Origin: Bradyrhizobium sp. LTSP885
Lineage (GTDB): Bacteria > Pseudomonadota > Alphaproteobacteria > Rhizobiales > Xanthobacteraceae
Assembly (NCBI RefSeq): GCF_000938305.1
Contig: NZ_JYMT01000043.1
Span: 62,001 to 126,000 of the forward strand
Direction of reading: 5' to 3'
Length of the DNA stretch: 64,000 nucleotides
Position numbers and translations under genes: made by a program. Below, in pieces: positions 1 to 7,594 of the stretch. Position 1 is the first letter of the stretch. Each line of letters begins with the position of its first letter. The notes beneath the pieces were generated by a model. That model saw only the letters and a program-made list of their open reading frames with translations, was not told the DNA's origin and searched no databases.

Positions 1-218
1 TAGGTCTGTCTTAGGACGAGCGGTTTCCAGCACTCCGTGAGGTGTGCGAGAAGCTCGTCCGCGAACCAATGAAACTCGTTAGTGTCTTCACCGGAGACGG
101 GCCACACAAAGCCGCCGTCGACAACCAATCCGATAGCGGCAAGAGTCGTAAAAGACTCTCCTTCCACGGAATCGATCCATCGGACTCTAAACTCAATAAT
201 AGGGACGGCGTCGCTCAT
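1..218 (-). CDS. N-terminal part of an unidentified protein, cut by the window edge
   Basis: An open frame starts at ATG 218 and runs without a stop off the left edge, giving 72 residues beginning MSDAVPIIEF and ending near WKPLVLRQT. The start lies 2 nt after the stop of the upstream gene, so the two are almost certainly translated from one mRNA. The stretch FADELLAHLTECWKPL recalls the N-terminal segment of some ImmA/IrrE-type metallopeptidases, but the zinc motif (HExxH) would be beyond the edge, so this is only a guess. No function is assigned. Confidence 0.6.
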   Translation of the reverse strand, partial: MSDAVPIIEFRVRWIDSVEGESFTTLAAIGLVVDGGFVWPVSGEDTNEFHWFADELLAHLTECWKPLVLRQT

Positions 219-220
219 CT

Positions 221-637
221 TTAGCCTTGTACTGTGATGTAGTCCTTGACCCAACGATTAAACTCTTGCAGGCACGTCTTTTCGTTGGCTTTGACGCGAA
301 GCTCATCAACTATCGCCTTGCTGAGCGTCCCTCGGTAAGGGAAGCCATGATAGGTCTGACCTGCATCACTGGTCCTAGCCTCATATATAGCGCCTTCGTG
401 GACAGCATAAAGGTACTTTGCATACTCTGCCTCTCGATCTCCGTTTGGCGCTGCAACTGCCTCATTCAAGAGGGTTTCGCGCACCTGTTGAGACATGTTC
501 GCAGGGCAGAGGCCCTCGATTCTCTTCGGATCGTTTGTATAAGTGCGGAACTCAGGTTTAGAGCCCCTTCCTTGATGCTTAAGGCGCTTCTCTCCTTTGT
601 CATATTTCCGGGTCGGCAGTGCCACAATAGGCTCCAT
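221..637 (-). CDS. Conserved-looking hypothetical protein, 138 aa
   Basis: I do not recognise this soluble 138-residue protein. Its start ATG is preceded by AAGTGA. The C-terminal half (YAKYLYAVHEGAIYEAR, then YHGFPYRGTLSKAIVDELR) reads as a compact folded domain, and there is no signal peptide or membrane segment. It is spaced 2 nt from the next gene, which is strong coupling of the kind seen in two-gene accessory modules such as toxin-antitoxin or regulator-protease pairs. Codon use is less GC-biased than in the flanking arsenic genes, which suggests acquired DNA. Confidence 0.65.
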   Translation of the reverse strand: MEPIVALPTRKYDKGEKRLKHQGRGSKPEFRTYTNDPKRIEGLCPANMSQQVRETLLNEAVAAPNGDREAEYAKYLYAVHEGAIYEARTSDAGQTYHGFPYRGTLSKAIVDELRVKANEKTCLQEFNRWVKDYITVQG

Positions 638-773
638 TCACTTGGCAATTCTGGGTAGAATTTGGCTAAAAATGCAATACCCATGAAGACTAGGGCCGCG
701 TCGTAAGAAATGTGTATGTCGGCGAAGTATCACGTGCGGATGAGATCACGGAGTTGGCGGCGAGCGATGAGCG

Positions 774-1247
774 TCAGCAGCAGGCGCTTGGTGGCAGTAC
801 CGCTGCCTGCGGAGCACAGCACGCTGCTTCCTGCTTCTCCTGTGCGACCCGGGCGCGGTTCTCACCGGTGCCGTCGCCGTAGTCGGTGCTTTCGCCTGTG
901 GTGTGGAAGGTCTCCCACGCGATCCCGGCCGGATCGTCGATCCAGGACTTTTCGGACTTGGCATAGCAACAGGTGGTCTGTCCCTGCTCGATGACCTCGC
1001 CGCCGGCCTGCCGCAGCCGTTCGTGGACCTCGTGCAATTCCTCGCCGGTCTCGACCTGGATGCCGAGGTGATCGAGCCCCGGTTGCCGTCCGCGTGTCGA
1101 GATGGCGAAATTCACCCGCGGGTCGTCGAGCATCCATTTCGCGTAATCGGGCTTCACGACCGACGGCTTGGCGGCGAACAGCGCCGAGTAGAAGCCGATC
1201 GAACGGGACAAGTCCGAAACGGAGACGTGAACATGCATGCGCTTCAT
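774..1247 (-). CDS. arsI: ArsI-type C-As lyase (VOC dioxygenase), 157 aa
   Basis: This is a vicinal-oxygen-chelate dioxygenase of the ArsI type, which cleaves the carbon-arsenic bond of trivalent organoarsenicals such as methylarsenite. The known family features are present: candidate Fe(II) ligands His5, His60 and Glu112, and the vicinal cysteine pair Cys93-Cys94 in TTCCYAKSEKSW that binds arsenic. The start is ATG 1247 behind AAAGGA; the frame is open further upstream, but that part is repeat DNA. The C-terminus carries a second cysteine-rich tail (AACC and SACC). It is the last gene of the minus-strand arsenic arm, separated from the MFS gene by a palindromic repeat. Confidence 0.9.
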   Translation of the reverse strand: MKRMHVHVSVSDLSRSIGFYSALFAAKPSVVKPDYAKWMLDDPRVNFAISTRGRQPGLDHLGIQVETGEELHEVHERLRQAGGEVIEQGQTTCCYAKSEKSWIDDPAGIAWETFHTTGESTDYGDGTGENRARVAQEKQEAACCAPQAAVLPPSACC

Positions 1248-1327
1248 GATGTGTCCTTTCGGGCGATCAGCTTGGCGTACTTTCGCGCAAGTTTGTACGC
1301 GGCAACGGGCCTTCAGGCAACGCGGCA

Positions 1328-1433
1328 CTAGAGCGGGATGACTCTTCTTCGAATCGTCATCCCGCTCTATCTCTTTGTTTTGAGCATGATCTTTTCGGAA
1401 AACCGCTACACACTTTTCCGGATCATGCTCTAG
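1328..1433. repeat. Rhizobiales palindromic intergenic repeat (two hairpins)
   Basis: Two successive inverted repeats: AGAGCGGGATGA pairs with TCATCCCGCTCT, then GAGCATGATC pairs with GATCATGCTC around a TTTTCGGAAAACC segment. Repeats of this kind are scattered through Bradyrhizobium-type genomes. Here it lies between the MFS gene and arsI and could act as a partial terminator or mRNA-stability element within the operon. Confidence 0.85.
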
Positions 1434-1464
1434 CCGCACCACACATTCAGTGCCGCCCGCTGCA

Positions 1465-2643
1465 TCACTCCGCAAGTACGGATTCAGATACGTGCTGCGT
1501 ACGTGCTCGCGGCAACATGGCCAACGCGATCAGTGCAGCCAGACTGAGGCCCGCCGACACAACGACCACCATCCGGCCCATCGGCTCGATCAGCAGCCCG
1601 AAGGCCAATGGCGCAGCTGCCTGACAGATCCGGGACGGCGCCCCGATCAAGCCCAGCCTGTAGGCGTAGTTCTCGGGCCCAAAGAGTGCGAGCGGCAACG
1701 TGCCGCGCGCGATCGTCAGAATGCCGTTACCCGCGCCATGCAGCAGCGCAAACGCTGCAGCGGCGCCGCCGCCGACGACACCGATCACGCATGCACCGAG
1801 CGGGTGCGTCAGGCAGGCAAGCCGCGTCGAGAGCAGTGGATGGAAGCGGCTCAGCAAGCTCGCCTCGAGCACGCGGGCGGCGACCTGGGCGGGACCGATC
1901 ATCATGCCGGCGAACACCGCCTGAGCAGGCGTCGCCCCAAATGTCTCGACGATGCGCGGGAGATGCGCCGCCATCGCCGACGTCACCGTCCAGGCGGCGG
2001 CGAATGCGAACGCGAGCAGCACCATGGTCCGGTCAAACGGAATGTGGGGCTTCACGACCGGCCCCTTGGCTGAGGTCGTCCGTACCGTCTTCGGCAGCAA
2101 CAGATTGAGCGGCAGGCCGATCACGATGTGCGCTACCGCCCAGGCGTAGCAAGTCTCCCGCCAGCCGATCGTCTCGAGCCCGAGCGAACTCAACGGCCAC
2201 CCGACGGTGCTGGCGAAGCCTGCGATCAAGGTGATGCCGGTGATCGATGCGCGTGCGTCGCTGCCGTAAATGCGGCCCAGGGCACCGAACGCCGCATCGT
2301 AGAGGCCGAGGCCCATGCCGATGCCGAGCAGCAACCACGCTGCCGACATCGTCCACACCGAGGCCGATGCACCGAGCAGCGCCAGACCCGCCGCCAGAAT
2401 CAGATTCGAGGCGCAGAGAACCTGCCGGCCGCCGACGCGATCGATCTCACGGCCTACTCGGGGACCGAGCAGACCGGAGATCACAAGCGACACGGAGAAG
2501 GCCGCGAAGAACCAGTTGCTGGAAATTCCGAGGTCATGCGCGATCGGATCGGCCAGGATCGCCGGCAGATAGTAGCTCGATCCCCAAGCCAGCGTCTGTG
2601 AACTGCCCAGCGCGGCGACGACGACAAGCCGTCCCCGATCCAT
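1465..2643 (-). CDS. MFS transporter of the arsenic cluster, 392 aa
   Basis: A major facilitator superfamily carrier with about 12 hydrophobic segments, read from ATG 2643 (MDRGRLVVV). This start overlaps the TGA of the upstream flavoprotein gene by one base, so translation is coupled; the longer upstream frame merely overlaps that gene. Its position between an ArsO-like flavoprotein and ArsI suggests efflux of arsenite or of a trivalent organoarsenical, possibly the ArsK role described for an Agrobacterium MFS protein, but no sequence motif here fixes the substrate. No arsB or acr3 gene is present in the window, so this carrier and AqpS are the only candidate arsenic exits seen. Confidence 0.8.
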   Translation of the reverse strand: MDRGRLVVVAALGSSQTLAWGSSYYLPAILADPIAHDLGISSNWFFAAFSVSLVISGLLGPRVGREIDRVGGRQVLCASNLILAAGLALLGASASVWTMSAAWLLLGIGMGLGLYDAAFGALGRIYGSDARASITGITLIAGFASTVGWPLSSLGLETIGWRETCYAWAVAHIVIGLPLNLLLPKTVRTTSAKGPVVKPHIPFDRTMVLLAFAFAAAWTVTSAMAAHLPRIVETFGATPAQAVFAGMMIGPAQVAARVLEASLLSRFHPLLSTRLACLTHPLGACVIGVVGGGAAAAFALLHGAGNGILTIARGTLPLALFGPENYAYRLGLIGAPSRICQAAAPLAFGLLIEPMGRMVVVVSAGLSLAALIALAMLPRARTQHVSESVLAE

Positions 2644-4010
2644 CAGGCGCAACCGCAGCCAGACTTGCCGGCCGACTTGGCCGACGCATCGTCGGCGCAG
2701 CAGGCCTCGACGCTGGCAGGGGCCGGCCCGCCGCAACAGCCGGATGACGCTCCGCCCTCTACGCCACCGCGCGTACAGACGCCCGTTTCCGGAAGTTCGA
2801 GCTCCACGCGCTCGGCTGCTTCCCTGTCGCCGGCGATGTCGGCGGCGATCGAGCGCACCTGTTCGTAGCCGGTGATCATGAGGAAGGTCGGCGCACGGCC
2901 GTACGATTTGATGCCGGCAAGGTAGAAACCCGGATCGTCCTGCACCAGTTCGCGCGCGCCGTGCGGACGCACGGTTCCGCAGGAGTGCTCGTTCGGATCG
3001 ATCAGCGGCGCAAGCGCGACGGGCGCCTCGATTGCCGGATCGAGCCGAAGCCGGATTTCGCCTAGGAACGAGAGGTCCGGGCGGAAGCCGGTCGCGACCA
3101 CCAGCTCATCGACGACGATGCTGCGTCCACAGCAGGCGGACGACGTCGCGATCCGCAGCCGGCCATCCGCCTGCGAGATGGCGGCGACCGGAAAGCCGGC
3201 TTCAACCCGGACCTTGCCGGATGCGACGAGGGAAGCGAAGTGAGCCCCGAGTTCGCCGCGGGCTGCCAGCTTGTCGTTGGCGCCGCCGCCGAAAGCCTTG
3301 GCGGGATCCGTTCCACGCAGCAGCCAGATCGGCTGCGTGCCATCCGCCTGCTGTGCCAATGTGGTCAGGTCCGTCAGCGTGCCGATCGCCGAGTGGCCAG
3401 CGCCTAGGACAGCCACGGTTTTGCCGGCGAAGCGGGCGCGGTCCCTCCCGAGGACGTCGGGCATGCCATACGACATCTGCGCCGCGGCCTCGCGCTCGCC
3501 GATCGCGGTCAGACCATTGGCGCCGGCGGGATTCGGCGAGGCCCACGTTCCGGAAGTATCGATCACCGCGTCGGCCCGCAGCGTCTCGGGGCCCTTGCCG
3601 TTCTGGTAACGAATCTCGAAAGGCGCCGCCTCGCGGCCCTTGGTCTTCGCTTTGTCGAAGCCCGCACGCCCGATGGCGGTGACGCGGCTCGATGTGCGGA
3701 TGACGTCGCGCAGTGCAGTCTTGGTCGCGAGAGGTTCGATGTAACGCTCGAGCAGTTCGGCTCCAGTCGGATAGACTTGCGGGTCGGGAGAATTCCACCC
3801 CGTCGGCGCGAGCAGGCGGGCGGCGGCCTTGTCGACGTTGTATTCCCATGGCGAGAACAATTGCACGTGCTGCCATTGCCGCATGGAGTGACCGGCCTCC
3901 GGCCCCGCTTCCAGCACGATCGGCGTCATGCCGCGCTCCAGGACATGGGCTGCTGCGGCGAGGCCGACCGGCCCGGCACCGATGATGGCGACCTTTTTCG
4001 ATGTGCTCAT
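2643..4010 (-). CDS. arsO: ArsO-like FAD/NAD(P)-binding flavoprotein monooxygenase, 455 aa
   Basis: A flavin-dependent monooxygenase-like protein with two Rossmann motifs: GAGPVG at residues 11-16 (FAD) and GAGHSA at about 203-208 (NAD(P)H). A VVATGFRPDLSF segment is typical of the class. Start ATG 4010 is chosen because GGGAAGTGAG lies just upstream; an ATG 15 bases earlier has no ribosome site. The last 46 residues form a cysteine-rich tail (GVC, SGCC, EACC, GCGC; seven cysteines), unusual for the fold and suggestive of metalloid binding. ArsO proteins are known in ars operons, but their reaction is not well established. The gene is translationally coupled to the MFS gene. Confidence 0.78.
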   Translation of the reverse strand: MSTSKKVAIIGAGPVGLAAAAHVLERGMTPIVLEAGPEAGHSMRQWQHVQLFSPWEYNVDKAAARLLAPTGWNSPDPQVYPTGAELLERYIEPLATKTALRDVIRTSSRVTAIGRAGFDKAKTKGREAAPFEIRYQNGKGPETLRADAVIDTSGTWASPNPAGANGLTAIGEREAAAQMSYGMPDVLGRDRARFAGKTVAVLGAGHSAIGTLTDLTTLAQQADGTQPIWLLRGTDPAKAFGGGANDKLAARGELGAHFASLVASGKVRVEAGFPVAAISQADGRLRIATSSACCGRSIVVDELVVATGFRPDLSFLGEIRLRLDPAIEAPVALAPLIDPNEHSCGTVRPHGARELVQDDPGFYLAGIKSYGRAPTFLMITGYEQVRSIAADIAGDREAAERVELELPETGVCTRGGVEGGASSGCCGGPAPASVEACCADDASAKSAGKSGCGCA

Positions 4011-4027
4011 TGGCTCACTTCCCATTC

Positions 4028-4047
4028 TTCTAGAACATTCGAAATAA
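4028..4047. promoter_or_regulatory. ArsR operator-like site 1
   Basis: The 20-mer TTCTAGAACATTCGAAATAA lies 18 bases upstream of the flavoprotein start. It matches, with two differences, a second copy at 4419-4438 between the divergent arsR genes, in the same orientation. Two copies at the two expected control points of one operon make an ArsR operator the natural reading. Confidence 0.6.
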
Positions 4048-4058
4048 ACGGCAGAAAA

Positions 4059-4376
4059 TCAGGCTGCCGTCTGGGTTGGCGTGCATTCCTTTTCGTCGAC
4101 GCAGCACTCCGCAACCAGAAAGTCCACCAAGCCTTGCATCGTGTCGTATTCTGCGTGACAGACCAGCGTCGTACCCTCGCGGACCTGCGAGATCAGCCCG
4201 ACGGCGACGAGTCCCTTGACGTGATGCGACAGGGTCGACGCTGGAATCTTCAGCCGTTCCTGCAAGCGGCCGACGGGCATGCCGGCGCGGCCGGCACGCA
4301 CGAGCGTCCGGTAGATTTTCAGGCGCGTTGGATTGCCCAGTGCTTCGAGGCGGGCTGCCGCGTCATCGATTTTCAT
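4059..4376 (-). CDS. arsR: ArsR/SmtB-family repressor 1, 105 aa
   Basis: A winged-helix metalloregulator with the family helix-turn-helix (LQERLKIPASTLSHHVKGL) after an ALGNPTRLKIYRTL dimer/HTH lead-in. The tail AECCVDEKEC offers the clustered cysteines expected to bind As(III) and release DNA. The classical ELCVCDL box is absent, so the sensing site is likely C-terminal, as in some alphaproteobacterial ArsR proteins. ATG 4376 is preferred; a TTG at 4412 in frame sits directly against the operator-like site and has no ribosome site. It heads the arm arsR-flavoprotein-MFS-arsI. Confidence 0.9.
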   Translation of the reverse strand: MKIDDAAARLEALGNPTRLKIYRTLVRAGRAGMPVGRLQERLKIPASTLSHHVKGLVAVGLISQVREGTTLVCHAEYDTMQGLVDFLVAECCVDEKECTPTQTAA

Positions 4377-4418
4377 GAAGACGAGGTTGAACCGCTCTCC
4401 GACCGATGTCAACCGTAT

Positions 4419-4438
4419 TTCTAGAATATTCGAAATAT
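4419..4438. promoter_or_regulatory. ArsR operator-like site 2
   Basis: TTCTAGAATATTCGAAATAT, the second copy of the motif at 4028-4047, lies in the 124-bp region between the two divergent arsR genes. Its core GAATATTC is self-complementary. It is well placed to repress the minus-strand arsR promoter and perhaps the divergent one. Confidence 0.6.
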
Positions 4439-4465
4439 GAAAGGGCGCTTCATTGCGAATCCGGA

Positions 4466-4502
4466 TTGACAGGCATCAATATATCTATACTTCGGGATAT
4501 AT
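4466..4502 (+). promoter_or_regulatory. Promoter/dyad region for the arsR2-aqpS-arsC arm
   Basis: TTGACA at 4466-4471 is followed by an AT-rich stretch. The dyad ATATATC (4479-4485) / GATATAT (4496-4502) runs into the ATG of the second arsR. This differs from the other two operator-like sites, so the second ArsR may recognise its own site. A -10 box with ideal spacing is not evident. Confidence 0.35.
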
Positions 4503-4863
4503 GGAAATAGAAGCTGCCCTGCTGGCTCTCGCCGCCCTTTCCCAATCGACCCGTCTGGAGGCTTTCCGGGCGCTGGTCAGACATGAGCCCAATGGCCTTG
4601 CTGCCGGCGACCTGGCCCGGCTGTTGGAAGTCCCGCAGAACACGCTTTCGGCGCATCTGTCCATCGTGACCCGTGCGCGGCTGGTGACCTCGGAGCGGCA
4701 TAGCCGCTCGATCCTCTATCGGGCCAATCTCGAGGAATTTCGTGATGTCGTGGTTTTCCTGTTGCGGGACTGCTGCGGCGGGAAGCCGGAGATTTGCGCC
4801 CCGGTTGTCGAGATCCTGCAGTCTTGCTGCGCGCCGAGGCGAAAGGAGCGAAGCCGTGCCTGA
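4501..4863 (+). CDS. ArsR-family repressor 2, 120 aa
   Basis: A second ArsR-type winged-helix regulator (ALAALSQSTRLEAFRALVRHEP, then LARLLEVPQNTLSAHLSIVTRARLV). Start ATG 4501 follows GGGATAT; the frame is open 48 bases further upstream, but that would cover the promoter. The C-terminal part has RDCCGGKPEIC and, near the end, QSCCAPRRK: two separate cysteine-pair motifs for metalloid sensing. It is the first gene of the arm with aqpS and arsC and overlaps aqpS by 8 bases. Confidence 0.88.
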   Translation: MEIEAALLALAALSQSTRLEAFRALVRHEPNGLAAGDLARLLEVPQNTLSAHLSIVTRARLVTSERHSRSILYRANLEEFRDVVVFLLRDCCGGKPEICAPVVEILQSCCAPRRKERSRA

Positions 4864-5569
4864 TCACTTGGACGCGTTCGACCTTTCCCGGCGTCTGGCG
4901 GCGGAAGCTCTCGGGACCGGCATCCTTGTCGCCACCGTGGTCGGCTCCGGCATCATGGCCGAGACGTTGACCAAGGACGTCGCGCTCGCGCTGCTTTGCA
5001 ACACGCTGCCGACGGGCGCGATCCTCGTCGTCCTGATCACGGTGCTGGGGCCGATTTCAGGCGCGCATTTCAATCCTGCGGTGACGCTGGTCTTCACCGG
5101 CAAGCGCGAGCTCCCCGTGAACGAAGCCGCGTTCTACGTGATCGCGCAAATCGGTGGCGGCGCCATCGGCACCCTGGTGGCCCATCTGATGTTCGCGCAT
5201 CCCTTGATCGATCTCTCGATGAAGGTGCGGACCGGCGGAGCCCAGTGGTTCGCGGAGGCGGTAGCCGCGTTCGGTCTGGTCGTCACCATACTCGCCGGCA
5301 TTCGCTTCCAGCGTGCGGCCGTTCCCTGGCTGGTGGGCCTCTACATCACCGCAGCATATTGGTTCACAGCATCGACCTCTTTCGCCAACCCGGCCGTCGC
5401 GATCGCGCGGTCGCTGACGAACACGTTTTCGGGCATCCGGCCCGCCGACTTGCCCGGTTTCATCGTCGCAGAACTCTGTGGAGCGTTCGCCGGCATGCTG
5501 TTGATGAACTGGCTGCTGGGCCGTCATGAGGTGCGCGGCCCGGTCGCTATCGCGGAGACACATTCATGA
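4856..5569 (+). CDS. aqpS: AqpS-type aquaglyceroporin of ars operon, 237 aa
   Basis: A MIP-family channel with six hydrophobic helices and both asparagine boxes: SGAHFNPAVTL (Asn73) and FANPAVAIARS (Asn178). In Sinorhizobium meliloti an AqpS in the same position (arsR-aqpS-arsC) replaces ArsB and lets As(III) made by ArsC leave the cell; the same role is inferred here. The start is GTG 4856, set by GAAAGGAG seven bases upstream; the longer frame lies inside arsR2. It overlaps arsR2 by 8 bases and arsC by 4, so the three genes are translationally coupled. Confidence 0.92.
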   Translation: MPDHLDAFDLSRRLAAEALGTGILVATVVGSGIMAETLTKDVALALLCNTLPTGAILVVLITVLGPISGAHFNPAVTLVFTGKRELPVNEAAFYVIAQIGGGAIGTLVAHLMFAHPLIDLSMKVRTGGAQWFAEAVAAFGLVVTILAGIRFQRAAVPWLVGLYITAAYWFTASTSFANPAVAIARSLTNTFSGIRPADLPGFIVAELCGAFAGMLLMNWLLGRHEVRGPVAIAETHS

Positions 5570-5967
5570 GCGTCACGATCTATCATAATCCTGGCTGCGG
5601 GACGTCGCGGAATACGCTTGCGATGATCCGGCAGAGTGGTGTCGAGCCCACCGTCATCGAATATCTCAAGACGCCTCCGTCGCGTGACACATTAAAGGAG
5701 TTGATCGCCTCGATGGCAATTCCGGTGCGCGACCTGCTGCGCCAGAAGGGCACCCCTTATGCGGAGCTGGGTCTCGCCGATCCGAAGCGGACTGACGAAG
5801 AGCTGCTCGATACCATGATGGCGCATCCCATTCTCATCAACCGTCCCATCGTGGTTACGCCGAAGGGCGTACGTCTGTGCCGGCCCTCGGAGGCCGTCAT
5901 CGACTTACTGGACAATCCGATCGGGCGGTTCGTGAAAGAAGACGGTGAAGTGGTCGCGCCTCGTTAA
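5566..5967 (+). CDS. arsC: Glutaredoxin-dependent arsenate reductase ArsC, 133 aa
   Basis: A thioredoxin-fold arsenate reductase of the glutathione/glutaredoxin class, reducing As(V) to As(III). The active-site cysteine is Cys11 in NPGCGTSRNTL. The loop INRPIVVTPKGVRLCRPSE carries the arginines that hold the oxyanion in this family. Its length is typical. The ATGA overlap with aqpS couples production of arsenite to its channel. No arsH follows. Confidence 0.95.
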   Translation: MSVTIYHNPGCGTSRNTLAMIRQSGVEPTVIEYLKTPPSRDTLKELIASMAIPVRDLLRQKGTPYAELGLADPKRTDEELLDTMMAHPILINRPIVVTPKGVRLCRPSEAVIDLLDNPIGRFVKEDGEVVAPR

Positions 5968-6045
5968 GCGCGCGGACGCGGCATGCTCATCGCGCCGCGA
6001 TGAATGCTGATGTATATGACTCCTAGGCCGTTCAATAAACTCACT

Positions 6046-6167
6046 GTCGTCCCGGGCTTGACCCGGGACCCATAACCACCAATGCGAATTGCTTTACGAC
6101 GCTGGGGCCGCGATCCCTACGACAACAAAGCCCTGTGGTTACGGGTCCCTGCTTTCGCAGGGACGAC
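6046..6167. repeat. REP-like imperfect inverted repeat
   Basis: The ends GTCGTCCCGGG...CCCGGGACCCATAACC and GGTTACGGGTCCCTGC...GCAGGGACGAC form a long imperfect inverted repeat. Related copies occur at 19545-19667, 48552-48673 and 49917-50014. It lies between the converging arsC and TAXI genes and may fold as a bidirectional terminator. Confidence 0.75.
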
Positions 6168-6193
6168 GGTGGCATATGCCGCGCGACCGTCGG

Positions 6194-7594
6194 TCACCCG
6201 CTCGCGGCCTTCACCACCACCACATTGTCCTCCAGCTGCTGCGGGTGGCGCTTGAGATGATCGCGGCGCAGCGCGATCTCGTCGCGGACCAGCTCGTAGC
6301 CGAGCTTGAAGGTGTCGAGCCCGTCACTGCTGATGGTGCCGTCCCGCAAGCCGATCACCGCGTGGCGCAGGATCGTCTCGAGTTCGTCCTGCAGCTCGTC
6401 GAGATGGTCGATGCACATGGCGTGCTCCATCCGCTCGCCGACGTCGAGGATCCGGATCGCCAGCTCGCTGGCCTTTTCCGGCGCGACGCGGGTGATCTTG
6501 GTGTAGATCGCGGCGAAGATCGAACCGATGACGCTGAGCGCGCCGGCGCCGAGATACATCATGTCGCTGTAGCGATCCATGAACGACTTGGTGTCGTCGT
6601 TGATGTATTGGGCGGCGCCGGGATGGGCGATGATGAAGGCGTCCTTGTCGGTCGCCGCCGGCTCGATCTTGGAGGCGAAGCCGTCGTCGAGCGCGAGCTC
6701 GGCCTTGTTCTCGTAAACGACGCGCGCGAGCTCGGACGCCGTGGACGTCGACACCTGCGACTGCGCGACCAGAAGCCATTCCAGGCCGATGGTGTCGACA
6801 TCGTCGTCGGGAATCGCCGGCGAGGACGACAGCATGCCGGTCGAGACCGTCTCCTCGGAGATCGCCGGAAATTTGCGGGCGAGCGCCTTGGCCGAATCGA
6901 TCGCGTTCAACGTGAAGCCGCCGCCATGCTTGGCGAACTGTTCGTAGGTCTTGTCCTTCATGATCGTCGAGGTGTGCTCGATGGCAACGACCGCGGAGAA
7001 ACCCGACGCGAACAGTTTGTCGAACGGGGTGTTCGGCGGTGCCTGCTGCACCCGCTGTGCCGCATCGGGACTGTCGGAAATCTCGAGCGCGCTGCGGACG
7101 AAGTTGACGCTGTTCTCGCTGTAGCCGACCACCGCAATCTTCTTCTTCTTGAGGTCGGACAGCGACTTGATCTTCTTGCCGCCGGGGCTGAGCACCAGCA
7201 CCACGTCATGCTCGAGGATCGCGATCGTGCGGGCGCGCGGCGGCACTTTGGCGTCGGTACGCAGGATCGCAAGACCGGCGTCGCGCCGGTCGAACTGCGC
7301 CAGCGCCTTGGCATTATCGGGATTGGGCACGATCTTGAGCCGCAATCGCGACGAATTGGCCTTCAGCACGGCCTTGAGCTTGGCGGCGAACCTGGCCTCG
7401 GGGCCATTGGCATCGCCGACCGCGAACACCAGCGTCTCCGAATTGCGCAGCCAGACCCGGCCGCCCCACACGGTGGCGGCGCTCAGGATCAGCGTCAGGA
7501 TCGAGAAGATGATGATCTGCGCACGATTGCTCTTGACAACCCTGGCGCGAGGCGGCGGCAGGGCCGGCATAGGCGTGGGGGCTTCGGCGCTCAT
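6194..7594 (-). CDS. Membrane-anchored TAXI-family TRAP solute-binding protein, 466 aa
   Basis: A TAXI-type (NMT1-like) periplasmic binding domain spans roughly residues 55-330. Instead of a cleavable signal it has an uncleaved-looking N-terminal membrane helix (about 25-44, IIIFSILTLILSAATVWGG). A second helix lies near 345-367 (MMYLGAGALSVIGSIFAAIY), followed by a ~100-residue, charged, probably cytoplasmic tail rich in Glu, Asp and Arg. No TRAP permease is nearby, so it may work with a distant permease or act as a sensor. The ligand is unknown. It is followed by a REP-like repeat. Confidence 0.8.
   Translation of the reverse strand: MSAEAPTPMPALPPPRARVVKSNRAQIIIFSILTLILSAATVWGGRVWLRNSETLVFAVGDANGPEARFAAKLKAVLKANSSRLRLKIVPNPDNAKALAQFDRRDAGLAILRTDAKVPPRARTIAILEHDVVLVLSPGGKKIKSLSDLKKKKIAVVGYSENSVNFVRSALEISDSPDAAQRVQQAPPNTPFDKLFASGFSAVVAIEHTSTIMKDKTYEQFAKHGGGFTLNAIDSAKALARKFPAISEETVSTGMLSSSPAIPDDDVDTIGLEWLLVAQSQVSTSTASELARVVYENKAELALDDGFASKIEPAATDKDAFIIAHPGAAQYINDDTKSFMDRYSDMMYLGAGALSVIGSIFAAIYTKITRVAPEKASELAIRILDVGERMEHAMCIDHLDELQDELETILRHAVIGLRDGTISSDGLDTFKLGYELVRDEIALRRDHLKRHPQQLEDNVVVVKAASG

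Noticed and set aside
1248-1475. A 76-residue N-terminal extension of ArsI
   Set aside because: The extension is the translation of palindromic repeat DNA; ATG 1247 has a ribosome site and gives the family N-terminus.
4377-4412. TTG 4412 as the start of arsR1
   Set aside because: It directly abuts the operator-like site and has no ribosome site; the protein from ATG 4376 has the complete ArsR fold.
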